From IMG/VR virus record IMGVR_UViG_3300023179_000001, positions 1-64,000 of that record: 64,000 nucleotides of DNA; one strand, written 5' to 3'. The notes under the pieces were generated by a model that was not told where the DNA came from, did not search any database, and was given only the letters and a program-made list of their open reading frames with translations. The position numbers were made by a program, and so were the translations under genes. The DNA comes from a virus. Position 1 is the stretch's first letter. Every line of letters begins with the position of its first letter. This document shows positions 1 to 9,158 of this stretch, one piece after another.

Positions 1-126
1 CGACATCCATTCGACCTTCAAGACCTGTGATATCTGCTTCTGCGACATCCATTCGACCTTCAAGACCTGTGATATCTGCTTCTGCGACATCCATTCGACC
101 TTCAAGACCTGTGATATCTGCTTCTG
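1..126. repeat. Three perfect tandem 42-bp repeats
   Basis: Bases 1-42, 43-84 and 85-126 are identical. The next unit, from 127, diverges after a few bases. They encode the 14-residue coiled-coil unit of the fibre gene. Perfect DNA identity suggests recent expansion. The array probably continues left of the window. Confidence 0.95.
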
Positions 127-631
127 CAACATCCAGATCGGATTGAAGTCCAGTAATCACCCCAGACAAATAACTATCTGCGCTTTGTCGTGCAAATGTC
201 TCGCCTGTGACGGCTCCTGAAAGATAATCGATCTCGCCTTCGGCAGTTGATAAACCTCCACTTAAAGAACCTATTTGTCCTGCGACTGTTTGGGCAAAGT
301 TTGCATCGCCAGAAAGAGCGTCTGCCAATTCTTTTAAGGTATCTAAAACTTCAGGAGCAGAGTTTACTAAAGCAGCCACCTCTTGATCCGTATATGCCTT
401 AGCATCATATAGAGCCTTGGCAACGCTGCCTGCGACTCCAGTGGATCCTTCGAGGACATCTAATCGCACATCTAGTCCCGAAACCTCTGAATTTAGAGAT
501 CCTTGCAATCCGGTAATTGCTCCGCTTAAAGCATTAACGCTACCGGAAACCGCGTTTCGTGCTCTTTCGTTAGTGAAAAACAAATTCCGCTGGCCTTCAA
601 CCAGCACATCCGTATTTTTAATAAAAGCCAT
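1..631 (-). CDS. Tail fibre protein with coiled-coil repeats, C-terminus outside window
   Basis: The ATG at 631 has AAGGA seven bases upstream, and the frame stays open to base 1, giving 210 visible codons. The N-terminus starts MAFIKNTDVLVEG. A Gly/Ser/Ala/Leu-rich stretch with recurring ITGL follows, then three identical 14-residue units (DVAEADITGLEGRM) that reach the window edge. Fourteen residues is two heptads with I, L, M and A in the core positions, as in trimeric phage fibre shafts. It is the last gene visible in the tail operon, after three other fibre-like genes, so a receptor-binding or shaft role is likely. The receptor-binding end is not seen. Confidence 0.8.
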   Translation of the reverse strand, partial: MAFIKNTDVLVEGQRNLFFTNERARNAVSGSVNALSGAITGLQGSLNSEVSGLDVRLDVLEGSTGVAGSVAKALYDAKAYTDQEVAALVNSAPEVLDTLKELADALSGDANFAQTVAGQIGSLSGGLSTAEGEIDYLSGAVTGETFARQSADSYLSGVITGLQSDLDVAEADITGLEGRMDVAEADITGLEGRMDVAEADITGLEGRMDV

Positions 632-647
632 TTTGTTTCCTTTTTTG

Positions 648-1031
648 TTAAATAATTGACCAGAAAGAGCCTCTGGAGATGCATTTAATAGCCTCTCTAG
701 GGGCAACTAGCTGGAATTCGGATTCTCCATCGATTAAAGCACCATTGCCTTCGATGGTTACAGGATTGATTACGGCTTGGCCCACTTCGTCCTTTATGCA
801 GAACTCTTGTCCGACTTCGACTGTTGCTATGTCTGGTAGTGTAACCGTGATTGGCCCTGCCGATGAATCAACGCCCACATAATAATCGGCAGAATCTAAT
901 AAAACATTAACGGCCACTGATCTTGCATTTACAACAACCTTGCCGCCAAGCTCCGTGAAGGTAGAAAACAGGTCAACACCTCGTTTAAACTTTCCTGTTT
1001 CTTCTTCTACTAAAAGGACTTTTAGAGCCAT
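648..1031 (-). CDS. Small fibre or tail-tip protein
   Basis: 127 residues starting MALKVLLVEEETG. The C-terminal two thirds has the pattern DSSAGPITVTLPD, IKDEVGQA, NPVTIEGNG and a late SFWSI. This is a small beta-domain often found at the ends of phage fibres and baseplate appendages. It lies between two fibre-type genes in the same operon. A structural role is likely; the exact part is not identifiable. Confidence 0.65.
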   Translation of the reverse strand: MALKVLLVEEETGKFKRGVDLFSTFTELGGKVVVNARSVAVNVLLDSADYYVGVDSSAGPITVTLPDIATVEVGQEFCIKDEVGQAVINPVTIEGNGALIDGESEFQLVAPREAIKCISRGSFWSII

Positions 1032-1051
1032 TGTAATCCCATTCTAACCAT

Positions 1052-2242
1052 TTAATATTCAAACTCAAATTTGGGTTCAAACAACAAATCGGTACTGTTT
1101 AAAGCTACTCCGACACAATAAACGGCATCGTTTTCATTATAGGTAATATCTTCATACAGAGCCACATCTCCATCGGAGTTTAAATAGTATTTCTTTCCAG
1201 GCGTTAAACCAGAAAGAACAACCACGGCCCCGCACTTGCCAATCACATCTCCTTCGGCTTCATCAACTATTGCTTCAGCAGTAATTCCAATTTTTTTATC
1301 CCACAATCCAGAATCCTTAGATGCTACCTCTATCAACCCAGATTCTTCAAACGATACAACCTTTTTAACTGCGATGGTTAAGCCAGTCTCATTTGTCTTT
1401 CTGACTGTATAGTTAACCTCAAGTTGATTGCTAGTATTTACCCGAACACTCTTAGAATCGGTTAAAACATTATATTCTCCACCGCTTAATTCTAGCGCAT
1501 CACCTGCACTAGGAGCAGAGGAGGCCAAGTCTACAACGCTTTGAACGGTAACTCTTTTTAAGTTACCCGAATCAGATTCGTCCCTAATTAAAAGGTAGTC
1601 TGCACCAACGGGTGCAACGGTAGACAAAGTGCCAAGATCTGACTTTATTTTATTCTGTACCCTGGTGTCAGTGTAATAAAGCCCTGCGCCTTCGGCGACT
1701 TCGGTGGTTGTTAGAACCACAGCACCAATAAGACCATTTACCGATTGAACGGATGGGCTGGTGTCTAGCTTTTCCCAAACTTTACTTTGATTTAAGATTA
1801 CATAATCCCCAACTGAATAGCTGGCACTCCCAGAACCAAGATCCCTACTGCCAGCAGTCCCGACACGGTAGACGCTACCAATGCTGCTATCAGTGTTGCC
1901 AGAACCGTCTGCCAAGGCCGGACTATTCGTGTTTGCATCCCAAACCCCCTCATAAGACATCAGCTTATCAGGAAGCTGCGCCTCAATTATTTTTGATGAA
2001 CTATTAAGTGTTGCAATTCCATTTGCTGCGCCTAGCTGATCATATCTAAGTGCGTGTCCATTTGCAGTGGGAGCCGCAATATTGGTGAGCTTTTTATTTC
2101 CAAAATCAAATGTTCCATTTGTCTCTTTTACTTCGAGAACAGAAGAACCCACTCGAACAGAAAGAAAATCAACTGTTTGAGCGTTAGAGGCTTTCTTTTT
2201 TTCTCTACCCGCCTCAATAACTAATAAATCAAGATTCGCCAT
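1052..2242 (-). CDS. Tail fibre-like protein
   Basis: 396 residues; start ATG with AAGGG five bases upstream. The N-terminus (MANLDLLVIEAG) resembles the preceding fibre gene. The middle has fibre features: low-complexity Gly/Ser/Thr, VNGLIGAVVLTTTEVAEG and LYYTDTRVQ, the last being common in long fibres. The C-terminus (GLTPGKKYYLNSDGD, then VYCVGVALNSTDLLFEP) is a small beta-domain similar in pattern to that of the 185-residue protein encoded just upstream in the operon. Probably part of the adsorption apparatus. Confidence 0.7.
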   Translation of the reverse strand: MANLDLLVIEAGREKKKASNAQTVDFLSVRVGSSVLEVKETNGTFDFGNKKLTNIAAPTANGHALRYDQLGAANGIATLNSSSKIIEAQLPDKLMSYEGVWDANTNSPALADGSGNTDSSIGSVYRVGTAGSRDLGSGSASYSVGDYVILNQSKVWEKLDTSPSVQSVNGLIGAVVLTTTEVAEGAGLYYTDTRVQNKIKSDLGTLSTVAPVGADYLLIRDESDSGNLKRVTVQSVVDLASSAPSAGDALELSGGEYNVLTDSKSVRVNTSNQLEVNYTVRKTNETGLTIAVKKVVSFEESGLIEVASKDSGLWDKKIGITAEAIVDEAEGDVIGKCGAVVVLSGLTPGKKYYLNSDGDVALYEDITYNENDAVYCVGVALNSTDLLFEPKFEFEY

Positions 2243-2249
2243 ATATCCC

Positions 2250-2804
2250 TTATGGTCTAACCACTATTTCTGGAAAAATAATCAAGTCAGTAGCAGAAGC
2301 ACTTGCGATTGCAGCAGCGCAGTCTGAGACACCGATTTTAATTATTGAATCATCATTCCCAGTGAAAGCCGCTGGGTTATTTGTATAACCTGCTGACTCA
2401 GAGAGATAAATTTCTTCTCCAGGTGCATACCCCAATCCAATAAGAGCATTCTCAATGTTTGCTCCAAACAACAAAACAGGAATAATATCTCCGTTCACAG
2501 CAGCAGTATCTAAAGAGATTCCCACAACACTTTGTCCAGAGGCAGCATCAGAATCGGCTTGTTGAATTTTACCATCTGCTCTTTTTGAAACTGGCTTTTT
2601 CAAAGAGATTGGACCATTTGCCACCATGCGCTTAATAAACAGGTTTGTTGCAGCAGATTGAGTGACTTCTTCAACTATTCCATTTATGTTTTTGATACTT
2701 AAAACATTGCCGTTATCGGCATCTAAAAAGATAGATCCCAAAGGAGCAGATAAAGCACTCATTGGGTTCATCATAAAGAAATTTGCTTTTACTCCTATAT
2801 TCAT
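2250..2804 (-). CDS. Fibre-associated beta-domain protein
   Basis: 184 residues from ATG 2804, preceded by AGGAGA; a TTG lies one codon upstream. The N-terminus includes GSIFLDADNGNVLSIKN, and the C-terminus has APGEEIYLSESAGYT followed by SATDLIIFPEIVV. This is the same layout as the C-terminal domain of the neighbouring 396-residue fibre. Likely a short fibre or fibre connector. No enzymatic motif seen. Confidence 0.55.
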   Translation of the reverse strand: MNIGVKANFFMMNPMSALSAPLGSIFLDADNGNVLSIKNINGIVEEVTQSAATNLFIKRMVANGPISLKKPVSKRADGKIQQADSDAASGQSVVGISLDTAAVNGDIIPVLLFGANIENALIGLGYAPGEEIYLSESAGYTNNPAAFTGNDDSIIKIGVSDCAAAIASASATDLIIFPEIVVRP

Positions 2805-2812
2805 CAAATCTC

Positions 2813-4465
2813 CTAAATTGGTGTGATAGTGAAAACACCAGAAATCATTTCGATTTTATAGACCTGAGCACTGTTTGTATCCTTTAAATACAAAGCTCCC
2901 CACGCCTTAGTCTCTTGTCCTAAAGTTTTATTTCCATTTACGAATGGAGCAGGATTTACAACGATGTTTTCTAAATCAACCGAAGCTCCAAGCCCACCAC
3001 CTGCACCAGTTCTTTCTTGTCTAATGGTGACAATCGCATTTTCTGCAACGGTGTATGAAAACTCAATTTCCTGAATGGTGTTTTTAATGAAATCAGCGTT
3101 ATTTAAAACACCATCTTGAGCCTGAATCTGCTTTTGGCCGTTTACATAAACCTGAATATCAGGAATGGCGTTTGAAGCTGAAAACTCAATATTAGTAGTT
3201 GTAAAAACAGATTGTCCACCAACTCCCACTGTGAAGTTTTCTTCTTGGGCAGCGTTTGACTGAATTACGTTCAATGCAGCATCTAGCTTTGATATTGCAG
3301 TTGGGTAATTATCTGTAACTAAAAAGTTTGTTACTGAAGTGTATTCTTGATAGGAATTTTCTGCCAAAATCCCAAGTCTTACTCTTAGGTCTTGAGGCAA
3401 ATCGGTTCCAATCGTGCCAGTTTCTCCAGAGCTTAACTCTGGAATATCCATCATCCCGTAAACCGTAGATCCTCGTCTAAAGAAAAGAACCTGAATCCCT
3501 GGTTCCCATCCTGCTGAGTCTGGGGAGATAGGCACATTCTGAAGATCGGTCTTTTTAACAGTCAAAGAACTAGGAGGAGCCCCTTCTGGGATAGCCACAT
3601 AAAGAGCCTGACCATCTAAAATTTGGATTGTAGCTGGCTCGATTACATAGATATGAGGTCTATCTGCCATCTCAATCTTAATCTGAGATGTCCAAGCGAT
3701 ATTGTTAGCTCCGTTTACTCCCTCGAACCCGACAGTGCCGTTCGAGTAGAAAAACATATTCTGATATTCTTTTATCTCTTTCGCAGAGCCCCAAGGCTTT
3801 GAATACCAAGTCGAAGTACCCTTTGCCTCTTTCAATGCAGTGGTGATGGCATCGTAGGCAGATTTGAGACTATCTATGGTTCTATCTGTTCTGGTAGTCC
3901 CAAAGTTCCAATCTGATTCTAGTTCAAACAAAATCTTTCTTTGATCAACGATTGAGGCTATTGCTCCACCAGCCGTGGTTACGATTGCAAGCGGTAGCTT
4001 GTCTGCATCGCCTGTGAAACCAACCACGTTAGAAACAAGCACTGGAGCCTGTTCTTTCACGGTCATTATATTTTGAGAGAACTCTTCGCCAACTCCACCG
4101 TTTGCCGACGTGTCCCATACGGCCACGGTATCTTCTGCACACAAATCATCAACGATTTTTACTTCAACGTAGTTTGTGGCATTGTCAGCTAAATTTAAGG
4201 TGATCAATTCAGATCCTTGAACCCTGTCCACGATTCCATTGAAACCAGTTCGTTCAGATGCGAATAGGAAAGAGCCCGAAGTGTTGTTAACCCTAATCTG
4301 AAGACCACCATTGTTTTCCACAACCCAGTTTTTTAAAATTCTGTTCTGTGGTGAGAAAAAAGATTTATTGTAGTTATAAAATTCTTGAGAGATGAACTGA
4401 CTCATCGACTCGTGTTGAGGCAAGTCGTATCGTTGATCAGCTACGAATCGTTGTACCTTCTGCAC
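2813..4465 (-). CDS. Tail fibre or baseplate appendage protein
   Basis: 550 residues with a GTG start and GGGGG five bases upstream. It begins MQKVQRFVADQRYDLPQHES. The protein looks beta-rich, with a C-terminal region carrying FTVGVGGQSVFTTTN and VYVNGQKQ, a pattern seen in phage fibre proteins that follow gpI-type genes. It follows the I-like tail protein, the usual place for a fibre or fibre-attachment protein. The exact function is not recognised. Confidence 0.6.
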   Translation of the reverse strand: MQKVQRFVADQRYDLPQHESMSQFISQEFYNYNKSFFSPQNRILKNWVVENNGGLQIRVNNTSGSFLFASERTGFNGIVDRVQGSELITLNLADNATNYVEVKIVDDLCAEDTVAVWDTSANGGVGEEFSQNIMTVKEQAPVLVSNVVGFTGDADKLPLAIVTTAGGAIASIVDQRKILFELESDWNFGTTRTDRTIDSLKSAYDAITTALKEAKGTSTWYSKPWGSAKEIKEYQNMFFYSNGTVGFEGVNGANNIAWTSQIKIEMADRPHIYVIEPATIQILDGQALYVAIPEGAPPSSLTVKKTDLQNVPISPDSAGWEPGIQVLFFRRGSTVYGMMDIPELSSGETGTIGTDLPQDLRVRLGILAENSYQEYTSVTNFLVTDNYPTAISKLDAALNVIQSNAAQEENFTVGVGGQSVFTTTNIEFSASNAIPDIQVYVNGQKQIQAQDGVLNNADFIKNTIQEIEFSYTVAENAIVTIRQERTGAGGGLGASVDLENIVVNPAPFVNGNKTLGQETKAWGALYLKDTNSAQVYKIEMISGVFTITPI

Positions 4466-4497
4466 TTAAACCCCCAACCAATCTAATTTGGATAACA

Positions 4498-5625
4498 TCA
4501 ACATTCTGGTTCCTTGATAATCCATCTAATTTTAACGCCCGATGCCGTTATTGATTCACAAATTTCTTGAGCTAACATTCTTGCAGCAGTCACCCCTACC
4601 AAGTAAACCGAATAATCATACCCGTTAACCCTAGGTTTAGAATAAGGCTTTATGATTACGTTTACCAGTTCACCTATCGAATGATCATACAAAAAGTTGT
4701 AGCTACTGTCTAAAAGAAGCGTAGTGTTATTTGGCCTTCCGAAGTATTCGATGCCCTCTTCTTCTGTTTTATAGCCAAAATTAAAAATCAACTTGCCTGG
4801 AGCATCTGGAATCGCAGAGGCATCTTCTAATTGCAAAGTCGGATAAACGCTACCAGCCACAATGTTTTGGTTTAAAACCCCACGCTGCTTTGTGACAGTG
4901 AAATCTCTGTTTAAATCTGGAATAAAAGAACCAGGATAGTTTACCACGTTTGAGATAACAAATCTTTGGCCAGATTGGATAGCTGATATGTCGAACGCTG
5001 CGGCAAACTGAATCGAAACTCCTGTGCTGCCTTCTGAGTTTGATAAAACAGGATAGCTATAATGATTTTGGTTAAAATCAGAAAACTTTAGCTCATCCTC
5101 TTTCAAAATCTTGGTGTCACCATCCAAGTTTACTGTGATGGACTTGGTGATATTGTCCACATCAACTACTACGCCCGAATAGTTTTTAAAGTGTTGAGAG
5201 CCTCTTAAGATTCTTCTTAGGTATGGCACAGAGCTTGGAATCTGAATAACTATTTCGTTTGGATTGATTTCGGAAATCACAACTTTTGGATTGTTTGCAT
5301 TGAAAAATACATCCAAAACCTTTTTCAAAGTCGTCTTTACCTGTTTTGGATAAAAGCTAAGGAGGGGAATAAGCTGCCTAAACTGTTCATCAAGGATATT
5401 AAAAGTAGAAGGTCTAAACACCCCTACGTTTGATCCCAGTGCATCTAGGAATTGAAGTCTCGCAAACTTTACGAATATCTGTTCTTTGGCGTTTTGGACA
5501 CTCTCAACGATCAGATCATCTTCTGAAGCCCAAGCGTATAGAAGACCACGCACCATTGGGTTTAAATCTGGACTGTAAAGAGAAGGTATGTACCTGCTCA
5601 TTTTTTCCAATTTGGTGAGTGCCAT
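4498..5625 (-). CDS. Tail protein I-like baseplate protein
   Basis: 375 residues starting MALTKLEKMSRYIPSLYSP, with AGGA upstream. The N-terminal 110 residues match the gpI style: YIPSLY, then an LDALGSNVGVFRP helix, then LLSFYPKQVKTTLKKVLDVFF. Position supports this, because it directly follows the J-like wedge as in P2-like baseplates. In those systems gpI joins the wedge to the fibres. The C-terminal half is beta-rich and longer than in P2 (176 residues), as in large myophages. Confidence 0.65.
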   Translation of the reverse strand: MALTKLEKMSRYIPSLYSPDLNPMVRGLLYAWASEDDLIVESVQNAKEQIFVKFARLQFLDALGSNVGVFRPSTFNILDEQFRQLIPLLSFYPKQVKTTLKKVLDVFFNANNPKVVISEINPNEIVIQIPSSVPYLRRILRGSQHFKNYSGVVVDVDNITKSITVNLDGDTKILKEDELKFSDFNQNHYSYPVLSNSEGSTGVSIQFAAAFDISAIQSGQRFVISNVVNYPGSFIPDLNRDFTVTKQRGVLNQNIVAGSVYPTLQLEDASAIPDAPGKLIFNFGYKTEEEGIEYFGRPNNTTLLLDSSYNFLYDHSIGELVNVIIKPYSKPRVNGYDYSVYLVGVTAARMLAQEICESITASGVKIRWIIKEPEC

Positions 5626-5627
5626 CT

Positions 5628-8600
5628 TTATCCTACAATAATATTTGAATCGTTTACCCTAGCCAGTTCGTTATCTGCCACTGCCACGTTTGCCGAAGGT
5701 ACAGTTACCTTCACATCCGCAACGCCCGAAACGCCTTTTACAGCTACAACGATATTACTTAAAACCACGTCCTCTCCCACGCCAAGCTGATTGACGTAGG
5801 CTGATACAGCAGATTTCACATCGTTTGTTAGAGAGCCAAGAGAAACGCCCTCGTTTACTCTGACAGTTAATTCAACCCTAATTGGGAGCGACACTGGCTC
5901 GGCTACTTCAACTTGAACCCCTGCGGCCCTAACGCCTGGGTAGGTTTCTTCATCATCAGATCTACCGTCCACCGTCCATTGCACAATTTGAGCAAGACCC
6001 GTGTAGTGCCTATAGCCATCAACGCCTAAATAAACGGTAGTTGGGAATTGAAGAACAGAGTTTGCACTACCACCTGTAACTTCAATCGCTGCGCTTTCGC
6101 CTAAGTTTTTAGATGCAATCTGTATTTTCGTTCCACCAGAAGATGTTTTTACCTCTGTTCTAACGCTTAAAGATGTAATCTTTTTATTATTCCACAAAGC
6201 GACAAGTGCTTTGGCAGTTTTGGGTAGAATTTGATAGCTCTGTCCCACTTGAGGAGACTGTGGGAAAGCAGATCCTACTGTGATGGTATTTGTGATTGAG
6301 TTATAAGCCGAAATTGGTCTTCTCACTCCTGAGACTGGGCCTGTGGTCACTAGAATCTCATACTCATTATTTAAGTCCGAATCAGATGTAAAAATGGTAT
6401 TTAAAGCAGAATCTACAATCGTGGTTATATCAGTGCCAATGGCAGTTGTTCCGCTTTTAAAGCATGGCACAATCAAATTGTTTGCAGAATTCTTATCAAC
6501 CACAACTATCACTTCACCACTACCAGGCAAAGTAAACGGCTGCGATGTCGATTCGACAGAAGGAATGTGTGACACCAAAGATTCAACCAAGTGGGTTGGA
6601 AACTGTAAAACAGAATTTGCACTACCACCTGTAACCTTCAATGTGCCTGTGAATTTGTTTACGTCGATTCTAATTCTTTGGTTGTATAGACTTACTGTGG
6701 CCCCATTTAAAGATTTTTCAAGTCTAGCCAAAACTTCAGAAATTAGTGCAGTGCCAGGTGCAGTGAAATCACTTGGCTCAAATGTAACTGTCTGTGGAAC
6801 CCCATCTATTTCTAAAGTGAGAGTTTCTCCACCGACAAGGCCGTAGGGGGCGAGAGAAGAAACGATATAGGCTCTAGTGTCTGGCATCCCAAGAGTTACC
6901 TGATCGCCTACTTGTAGGGTGTTTTCCAACTCAATCTGTCCAATGAATCTATTGATAGTGTAATCTTTGTTTTGGCCTACTTTTTCTGATTCAGAAAAGC
7001 CCAGCATTTGATTTGCAGTACAAATCTTAATGGTACTTTCAACTGGATTTGTAGCAATCGCTCCAGTTCTGGTGATTCTCACCCAATACTGAGTTGTCGA
7101 ATTTACAGTTGTGGGAACCCAATTTCTAGGTGCTTTAAATAAAACGAATCCGCTTTGAGTAAACCCTTCTGTGCCATCGGTAACGCCAATCTTGGCCCAA
7201 GAGATTCCATTCCAGTATTCAAAATCAAACTCCATCGGTACATCTGCTGTAACTGCTAAGTTAAAGTAAATGCTTTCAAATAAGACATTGGTGTGACCCA
7301 AGTACAAAGAAGAGCCGATTGAAGAAAATAGGGTGATGTTTGATAATCCTGTTTTGATTGGCGACAGGATATTTGTATATGCAACGCCCGCTTTTATGAA
7401 TGCTGCATCAAAGTTTTCAACAATCCTGATTTTAGAATTTTCACTTTTTAGGGTGTTTGAAGAGACTGTGACTCTGGATTCGTTTGATGTTGCAGTGGCG
7501 GTCAAACCAAAAGCAGAATTATTTATAACAGAGACAACCTCATCTGCTGATGCTGATGCTGCGTTTGCGAAATCGTTTACTGTGAAAAAGACTGAGTTTG
7601 GGACAGATCCTTTACCATCCACAACAAATACCAAGTTATGATCTTGCAGAGAGAAATCATAACCTGCTGAGTTTTGGCACTCTAGGCTTGCGGTAATCCC
7701 GTCTTTGCTAAGAAGTGTAACTGCGTTATTTCTTCTTAGGTATAGCTTGGTTGTGTATTTTTGATCTGTGGGGAAAGCCAATTCTGCGTTCGCAGTCCCA
7801 CCCGTGACTCTAATTTGCTCATCTATATTTGATCTGGAAAAGATTTTTACCTTTTTCCCATCTGATGAAATTCTAGCTTCAAAAAGAGCGGCTACTTTAT
7901 TGATTTTAGCTAAAACTTCCTGAGCAGTAGCTTCGCCTGGAGTTTCAAAGTCCGTTGACAGGAATTGCACTGTTTCTACTTTTCCACCTACTTCAACAAA
8001 CAGATCCTCACCGCCTGAAATATCAAATGGCTCTTGGTTTTGAGTTTCTACAAAGGCTTTTACGATTGGATAGTTCGCAATATAAAGAAACTTTTCTCCA
8101 CCTGTGGCGTTGGCGACAATCTCTTCATACCCAACCGATTGAAAGGTGGGCACAAAACCAGTTCCATCATCAATAAATAGCTTTACTACATCAGCAGGAA
8201 TGGTGGGCTCAATGATAGATGCAGAAACGACACGCTTGTTTTCTAATTCAGACACAAGCCCGACAGTGCCATTGATAATAGACTTGCCAGTACCCCTTGA
8301 AAGAGATTGGATGGTGTCTTTAATTCTGTCTCGTAGCTCTTGATCAGTTTCTTCATCTTTCCCATTTGTCACCCTCGATGGATTTGTCACCGTTGCAGTT
8401 GAAAAAGGCAAAGAATTGAATTGGCTGATTGAACCGACTGGTACGTTGCTGCCAGAGCCGCCTTCCAGTGCTGTGACTGTTACTCCAGTTACATAGGGCT
8501 CACCATTTAAAATGGTAGCATCAGCATCTAACGAAAACTCAATTTGTGGATTGATGTCAGAAGATGGTACAAAAACAACCGTACCAGCAGGGATGAGCCT

Positions 8601-9146
8601 GTCCCCACCTTGAGCCAAAATAATTGTTTCATCAGTGCCATGATCATTTGCCAGAGCAGCAGATAGATTAAAAGTGTAATAGCTCGTGTTGTCCGTGATA
8701 GACGAATAGGCCACTGTTTCTACGTTGGGAGTGTTTCTCCCAATTACGATTGAACCCGAAGCAGGAAATCCAACAGCAGATGAGGCGTTGACTGACACAG
8801 ATCCGACCACTGGGCCTGGTAATCCTGAAAAAACCGTGGTTGAAACTTTGGTGACAGAAGAATCGCCAATAGTAACCTTAGTAGAAGCGGTTTCTCCAGT
8901 GCGTCTCGTTAGGCCATATTCTTCTGCTCTATTATCTAAATCCGTGTTGCTAATTGAATCAAGAGAGTAGCCTCTGATGATTTCAAGCATCTGAAAATAT
9001 TGTTCATCATCTTCTTGAGCCGCAGCTTCCAACATTGTAGTTAGAACGGAGCCGTAGTTCACATCGGTAATGGGAGTGACAGATATGATCCTTGCGACCA
9101 TATCACCCATGATCTGCGGAAATAAACGTGGTACAAACTGGGACAT
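5628..9146 (-). CDS. Giant baseplate J-like wedge protein
   Basis: 1172 residues, with AGGAGA upstream of the ATG. The N-terminus (LTTMLEAAAQEDDEQYFQM, NRAEEYGLTRRTG), a central RDRIKDTIQSLSRGTGKSI and the C-terminus (PVSLPIRVELTVRVNEGV, then AVKGVSGVADVKVTVPSAN) are typical of J/gp6-type wedge proteins that ring the hub. It is about three to four times the length of P2 gpJ. The extra length is an internal insertion (about residues 370-1080) of repeated beta-modules, three of which end in VTGG-AN-x-L-x-FPT at about residues 450, 845 and 1030. Confidence 0.85.
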   Translation of the reverse strand: MSQFVPRLFPQIMGDMVARIISVTPITDVNYGSVLTTMLEAAAQEDDEQYFQMLEIIRGYSLDSISNTDLDNRAEEYGLTRRTGETASTKVTIGDSSVTKVSTTVFSGLPGPVVGSVSVNASSAVGFPASGSIVIGRNTPNVETVAYSSITDNTSYYTFNLSAALANDHGTDETIILAQGGDRLIPAGTVVFVPSSDINPQIEFSLDADATILNGEPYVTGVTVTALEGGSGSNVPVGSISQFNSLPFSTATVTNPSRVTNGKDEETDQELRDRIKDTIQSLSRGTGKSIINGTVGLVSELENKRVVSASIIEPTIPADVVKLFIDDGTGFVPTFQSVGYEEIVANATGGEKFLYIANYPIVKAFVETQNQEPFDISGGEDLFVEVGGKVETVQFLSTDFETPGEATAQEVLAKINKVAALFEARISSDGKKVKIFSRSNIDEQIRVTGGTANAELAFPTDQKYTTKLYLRRNNAVTLLSKDGITASLECQNSAGYDFSLQDHNLVFVVDGKGSVPNSVFFTVNDFANAASASADEVVSVINNSAFGLTATATSNESRVTVSSNTLKSENSKIRIVENFDAAFIKAGVAYTNILSPIKTGLSNITLFSSIGSSLYLGHTNVLFESIYFNLAVTADVPMEFDFEYWNGISWAKIGVTDGTEGFTQSGFVLFKAPRNWVPTTVNSTTQYWVRITRTGAIATNPVESTIKICTANQMLGFSESEKVGQNKDYTINRFIGQIELENTLQVGDQVTLGMPDTRAYIVSSLAPYGLVGGETLTLEIDGVPQTVTFEPSDFTAPGTALISEVLARLEKSLNGATVSLYNQRIRIDVNKFTGTLKVTGGSANSVLQFPTHLVESLVSHIPSVESTSQPFTLPGSGEVIVVVDKNSANNLIVPCFKSGTTAIGTDITTIVDSALNTIFTSDSDLNNEYEILVTTGPVSGVRRPISAYNSITNTITVGSAFPQSPQVGQSYQILPKTAKALVALWNNKKITSLSVRTEVKTSSGGTKIQIASKNLGESAAIEVTGGSANSVLQFPTTVYLGVDGYRHYTGLAQIVQWTVDGRSDDEETYPGVRAAGVQVEVAEPVSLPIRVELTVRVNEGVSLGSLTNDVKSAVSAYVNQLGVGEDVVLSNIVVAVKGVSGVADVKVTVPSANVAVADNELARVNDSNIIVG

Positions 9147-9158
9147 TCTAATTTTCTC

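Noticed and set aside
1-126. CRISPR-like array
   Set aside because: The 42-bp units are tandem with no spacers and encode a coiled-coil fibre repeat in frame.
417-659. Plus-strand frame opposite the fibre gene
   Set aside because: It is a low-quality frame antisense to a well-supported gene with repeats and a ribosome site.
6343-6846. Long plus-strand frame opposite the J-like gene
   Set aside because: It is antisense to conserved wedge sequence and has no ribosome site or recognisable motif.
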